From an uncultured Cellvibrionales bacterium (GTDB lineage Bacteria; Pseudomonadota; Gammaproteobacteria; Pseudomonadales; UBA7434): a stretch of DNA of 7,159 nt. Below are positions 4,547 to 7,159 of the stretch, piece by piece (within the stretch, counting starts at the first letter, position 1; each line of letters begins with the position of its first letter). A program made the translations under genes and the position numbers. Location of the stretch: assembly GCA_937897785.1 (NCBI GenBank), contig CALCNB010000354.1, forward strand, positions 1-7,159, given 5' to 3'. The notes beneath the pieces were generated by a model. The model was not told where the DNA came from. It saw only the letters and a list, made by a program, of their open reading frames with translations, and did no database searches.

Positions 4547-6364
4547 CTAATCGGACTGGGGTGGCGCCTCTATTTGACGCAATTTAATGTTTAATTCGCG
4601 CAACTGCTGGTTATCGACAGCGCCAGGTGCTTCAGTCATAACACAAGCCGCGGATTGCGTCTTTGGAAAGGCAATGACATCGCGAATCGAGCTTGCCCCA
4701 CTCATGAGCATCACCAAGCGATCAAGTCCAAACGCCAAACCACCGTGCGGCGGCGCACCGTATTTCAGCGCATCGAGTAAGAAACCAAATTTTTCCTGAG
4801 CCTCTTCAGCACTGATCGAGAGTAAGCGAAATACCGCCGACTGCATGTCAGCTCGGTGAATACGAATCGAACCGCCACCCAATTCAGTGCCATTTAAGAC
4901 CATATCATAGGCCTGAGATAAGGCCGAACCAGGATCTTTTTCGAGCGCCTCAGGACTGCACGAAGGGGCTGTAAACGGATGATGCAATGCCGTCCATTGG
5001 CCCTTGTCATTCTTTTCGAACATCGGGAAATCAACAACCCAAAGTGGCGCCCATTCACAGGTATAAAGATTTAAGTCCTCGCCCAATTTGCATCGCAAAG
5101 CACCCAGCGCTTCATTGACGACGGTGGTTTTATCGGCGCCAAAGAAAATAATATCGCCGTCAGCCGCTTCGAGCCGATCCATTAATGCCATAACCGTCTC
5201 ATCTGGCATAAATTTCAAAATAGGCGACTGCAAACCTTCCAAGCCAGCTGCACGATCATTGACTTTTACCCAGGCTAAACCTTTTGCACCATAGATACTG
5301 ACAAACTTGGTGTAACCATCAATATCTTTTCGACTAATCGCGCTACCGCCAGGCACTTTTAATGCCGCGACTCGCCCATCGGGATCGTTAGCAGGCCCAT
5401 TAAAGACCTTAAATTCAACACTGGCCATCAAGTCATTCACATCAACCAATTTTAACGGGATACGGAGATCGGGTTTGTCACTACCATAATCCCGCATCGC
5501 CTCGGCATAAGGCATGGTGGGAAATGATTCAAACGTCACGCCTAGTACCTCGGCAAACAGCTCGGTCACTAACTGCTCGGTCATGGTCATAATTTCTGAC
5601 TCAGACATAAAGGTGGTTTCAATATCTATTTGGGTGAATTCAGGCTGACGATCAGCGCGCAAATCTTCATCGCGGAAACATTTCGCAATTTGATAATAAC
5701 GATCAAATCCCGACACCATTAATAACTGTTTAAATAATTGAGGCGACTGAGGCAAGGCAAAAAAATTGCCCTCGTGGGTTCGGCTCGGCACTAAATAATC
5801 GCGAGCGCCCTCTGGCGTAGCACGCGTTAAAATAGGGGTTTCTATGTCTAAAAAGCCATTTGCATCCAAAAACCGGCGAATATTCGCCGACACCTGCGAA
5901 CGTAGACGAAGTTTTTGCTGCATATCATTGCGGCGTAAATCCAAGTAACGGTACTTTAGTCGAACATCTTCGCCAACATCAGTGAACTCATCGAGCTGAA
6001 ATGGCGGTGTTTCAGCCTGATTTAAAATATCTACCGCTCGGGCATAGACCTCAATTTCACCCGTTGCCATGTCGGCGTTAATGGTGTCAGCCGAACGTGC
6101 GCGAACCACGCCTTGAACATGCAATACGTATTCACTGCGGACTTTATCGGCTAAAGCAAAGTGTTCACCAGCATCAGGGTCAAATACCACCTGCACAATG
6201 CCTTCGCGGTCACGTAAATCAATAAATATGACACCACCATGGTCTCGACGTCGATCAACCCAGCCGAATAGAGAGACTTCGCTATCAACCTCTGGTAATG
6301 CGACTTGACCACAATAATGGCTTCTTTGCTGACCAATGCCAGCGTTGTTTTTTGAATCAGTCAA
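4547..6364 (-). CDS. aspS: Aspartyl-tRNA synthetase, bacterial type
   Basis: A class II synthetase of about 605 residues (E. coli 590) that charges tRNA with aspartate. In numbering from this start: N-terminal anticodon-binding OB domain (RSHYCGQV at 14-21, GWVDRRRDHGGVIF at 34-47), catalytic core with PQSPQLFKQLLM (205-216), motif 2 FRDEDLRADRQPEF (230-243), a bacterial GAD insert, and motif 3 GLAFGLDRL (542-550). The start is uncertain: no ATG lies near the conserved N-terminus. TTG at 6364 has GAGG five bases upstream (6370-6373). GTG at 6385 would add seven residues but lacks a ribosome site, and an in-frame TAG lies four codons before it. Both leave a non-conserved tail before RSHYCGQ. 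His42 (DHGG, where E. coli has DLGS) suggests a non-discriminating enzyme. Confidence 0.97.
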   Translation of the reverse strand: MTDSKNNAGIGQQRSHYCGQVALPEVDSEVSLFGWVDRRRDHGGVIFIDLRDREGIVQVVFDPDAGEHFALADKVRSEYVLHVQGVVRARSADTINADMATGEIEVYARAVDILNQAETPPFQLDEFTDVGEDVRLKYRYLDLRRNDMQQKLRLRSQVSANIRRFLDANGFLDIETPILTRATPEGARDYLVPSRTHEGNFFALPQSPQLFKQLLMVSGFDRYYQIAKCFRDEDLRADRQPEFTQIDIETTFMSESEIMTMTEQLVTELFAEVLGVTFESFPTMPYAEAMRDYGSDKPDLRIPLKLVDVNDLMASVEFKVFNGPANDPDGRVAALKVPGGSAISRKDIDGYTKFVSIYGAKGLAWVKVNDRAAGLEGLQSPILKFMPDETVMALMDRLEAADGDIIFFGADKTTVVNEALGALRCKLGEDLNLYTCEWAPLWVVDFPMFEKNDKGQWTALHHPFTAPSCSPEALEKDPGSALSQAYDMVLNGTELGGGSIRIHRADMQSAVFRLLSISAEEAQEKFGFLLDALKYGAPPHGGLAFGLDRLVMLMSGASSIRDVIAFPKTQSAACVMTEAPGAVDNQQLRELNIKLRQIEAPPQSD

Positions 6365-6381
6365 AACAACCTCGATATCAT
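6361..6381 (-). other. Six-codon upstream ORF overlapping the probable aspS TTG start
   Basis: ATG at 6381 reads MISRLF and ends in TTTTGA, whose TGA overlaps the TTG proposed as the aspS start. GAGG at 6370-6373 lies inside this ORF. The geometry copies that in front of ruvC. No clear ribosome site precedes the ATG. Confidence 0.25.
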
Positions 6382-6441
6382 TCACTGTATTTCGCTAAAA
6401 AAGCTGACTGCCGGCGTTACACACAAGCAACTCGCTACCGT

Positions 6442-6450
6442 ATTATCTCA
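6442..6450 (-). promoter_or_regulatory. Extended -10 promoter candidate for aspS
   Basis: TGAGATAAT on the minus strand: GATAAT (one change from TATAAT) preceded by TG and one base, the extended -10 pattern that can work without a good -35. No convincing -35 is seen. Transcription would begin near 6435, giving aspS a leader of 50-70 bases independent of fmdB. Confidence 0.35.
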
Positions 6451-6467
6451 TTTGCCAAACAAACAAC

Positions 6468-6485
6468 GGCCGCTACTCAGTGGCC
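6468..6485. other. GC-rich hairpin between fmdB and aspS
   Basis: GGCCGCT and AGTGGCC form a 7-bp stem (one G-U pair on the plus strand, an A-C mismatch on the minus) around a 4-base loop. On the minus strand it is followed by GTTGTTTGTTTGG, a broken U-rich tract, so it may be a weak terminator after fmdB. It begins about 15 bases past the fmdB stop. Confidence 0.4.
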
Positions 6486-6500
6486 TATTTATTACTCTAT

Positions 6501-6767
6501 TTATTCAGTACTTTGGCTACTCGCCCCACTAGATGTCGCAGCTGTATTAGATTCCGCTTGTGTCGATGGCGCTGCAGCGCCCCCTTTATTCTTAAAATCA
6601 GTCTCGTACCAGCCGCTGCCTTTTAATTTAAACGCCGCCGCTGAAATCAACTTTTTCAAACTGTCCTTATCGCAAACGGGGCATCGAAGCAAAGGGGCCG
6701 CAGACATTTTTTGCAATGCCTCCAATTGATGACCACAGGCCTCACATTGATATTCATAAATGGGCAT
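6501..6767 (-). CDS. FmdB-type small zinc-ribbon protein
   Basis: An 88-residue protein of the FmdB/CxxC_CxxC_SSSS putative regulatory family, whose biochemical role is not established. Seen: MPIYEYQCEACGH at the start, a zinc ribbon with Cys8-x2-Cys11 and Cys29-x2-Cys32 (RCPVC), the family GSGWYETDFK segment at about 50-59, and a low-complexity tail from 62 rich in Ala, Ser and Thr. The ATG at 6767 is chosen because the family begins MP-x-Y-E-Y. A GGAG lies 12 bases upstream, rather far. An upstream TTG at 6794 would add nine residues that do not belong to the family. The same family is found next to aspS in Pseudomonas, so the position is expected. Confidence 0.92.
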   Translation of the reverse strand: MPIYEYQCEACGHQLEALQKMSAAPLLRCPVCDKDSLKKLISAAAFKLKGSGWYETDFKNKGGAAAPSTQAESNTAATSSGASSQSTE

Positions 6768-6891
6768 AAGCAGTAAAAACTCCAATTCAAACAAAAACCA
6801 GCTTTAATCATCATTAATGCTATCGGCATTTTAAGCAAATGTTTGGCCAGCGCACTCAAGCAAAACCATCACCGAATGATTAAAGCGCGGC

Positions 6892-6920
6892 ATTATACTC
6901 TATATTTAAGGCGGTTTTAA
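6892..6920 (-). promoter_or_regulatory. Sigma-70 promoter of fmdB (and probably aspS)
   Basis: Perfect TATAAT at 6892-6897 on the minus strand and TTAAAA at 6915-6920 (four of six matches to TTGACA), spaced by 17 bases. Transcription would begin near 6885, leaving a leader of about 118 bases before the fmdB ATG. It lies directly downstream of a terminator, as expected for the head of a new unit. Confidence 0.65.
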
Positions 6921-6945
6921 ACCAAGAAAACAGCAATGCTACAGT

Positions 6946-6976
6946 AAAAAAGCCCATTTAATTCGCTTAATGGGTT
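6946..6976 (-). terminator. Rho-independent terminator of an unseen leftward gene
   Basis: The arms TTAATGGG (6967-6974) and CCCATTTAA (6953-6961) pair over 8 bp with one bulged base and a 5-base loop. On the minus strand the stem is followed by C and six T. It would stop a transcript entering from the right edge before the fmdB promoter. Confidence 0.65.
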
Positions 6977-7059
6977 AGCGCCTACTCGCACAGGAAGTTC
7001 TTTTTAAACAATGTCACAGCCCTTAAGCAGAATGGATAACCGTATAATCCAAGCTGGCA

Positions 7060-7084
7060 AGCTAAAGAATAAGATTTTTTAGCT
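7060..7084. other. AT-rich 11-bp hairpin near right edge
   Basis: AGCTAAAGAAT (7060-7070) pairs with ATTTTTTAGCT (7074-7084) around the three-base loop AAG. On the plus strand all eleven positions pair with one G-U; on the minus strand that position is an A-C mismatch. No T-run follows on the plus strand. Its role is unknown. Confidence 0.45.
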
Positions 7085-7159
7085 CATAAAACTGGACTAC
7101 GCGTTTTTGTCCAACCAAGAAAATCTTCTATTGAAGGGCAAAACTATTTTTATCAATTT

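Larger units (their letters stand above)
6768..7159. other. Gene-free right end with promoter, terminator and hairpins
   Basis: No complete gene is supported. On the minus strand a frame is open from the right edge to a TAG at 7097-7099 and ends RRFSWLDKNA; it could be the tail of a protein or chance, and its AGA and ATA codons are unlike the neighbouring genes. An AT-rich hairpin spans 7060-7084, and TGGAC/GTCCA arms (7093-7097, 7109-7113) form another. A plus-strand TATAAT at 7043-7048 has no usable -35. Confidence 0.6.

Noticed and set aside
4527..4547. GCCGC/GCGGC stem at the aspS stop codon as a terminator
   Set aside because: Only 5 bp with a loop of about 11 bases and no U tract after it; the strong hairpin at 4212-4253 is the better terminator.
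6298..6729. 143-codon plus-strand ORF opposite fmdB and the aspS start
   Set aside because: It is the reverse image of a clear FmdB zinc-ribbon gene and the AspRS N-terminus, has no ribosome site, and its translation is not protein-like.
6656..6859. 67-codon minus-strand ORF overlapping fmdB in another frame
   Set aside because: It runs through the fmdB coding frame and leader; the fmdB frame has the family motifs, this one does not.

Overview
The window reads as a conserved housekeeping chromosome segment of a gammaproteobacterium, probably a marine relative of Pseudomonas or Cellvibrionales. The gene order is fmdB, aspS, (gap), ruvC, ruvA, ruvB, ybgC, tolQ, tolR, tolA, all on the minus strand. 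From memory this matches the Pseudomonas layout, except that Pseudomonas has a yebC/pmpR-family gene between aspS and ruvC and none is recognisable here. The AspRS also resembles the Pseudomonas protein closely. Species cannot be named from the sequence.

Right end (about 6768-7159): no complete gene. It holds a Rho-independent terminator for something transcribed leftward from outside the window, then a good sigma-70 promoter for fmdB. Next come a small FmdB-type zinc-ribbon protein and aspartyl-tRNA synthetase, separated by about 115-140 bases that hold a hairpin and an extended -10 promoter candidate.

Middle (4074-4546): a 473-base gap without a credible gene. It contains a perfect 11-bp hairpin with a U-rich tail on the minus strand. 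Beside it is a GTAGACCTGACCCC segment resembling REP/RAYT-type dispersed repeats. A promoter with a perfect TATAAT lies in front of ruvC, and an inverted repeat overlaps its -10. This gap is the least ordinary part of the window.

Left half (1-4073): one tightly spaced transcription unit. RuvC, RuvA and RuvB process and resolve Holliday junctions; YbgC is a hotdog acyl-CoA thioesterase; TolQ, TolR and TolA form the energised inner-membrane part of the Tol-Pal envelope system. TolA is cut by the window edge within a Lys-Pro repeat. I see no mobile-element gene, CRISPR array, tRNA or rRNA, and no new multi-gene system. The points worth a second look are the remodelled aspS-ruvC gap, two probable TTG starts each overlapped by the stop of a tiny upstream ORF, the KP-repeat linker in TolA, a changed active-site neighbour in YbgC, and unexplained hairpins near the right edge.
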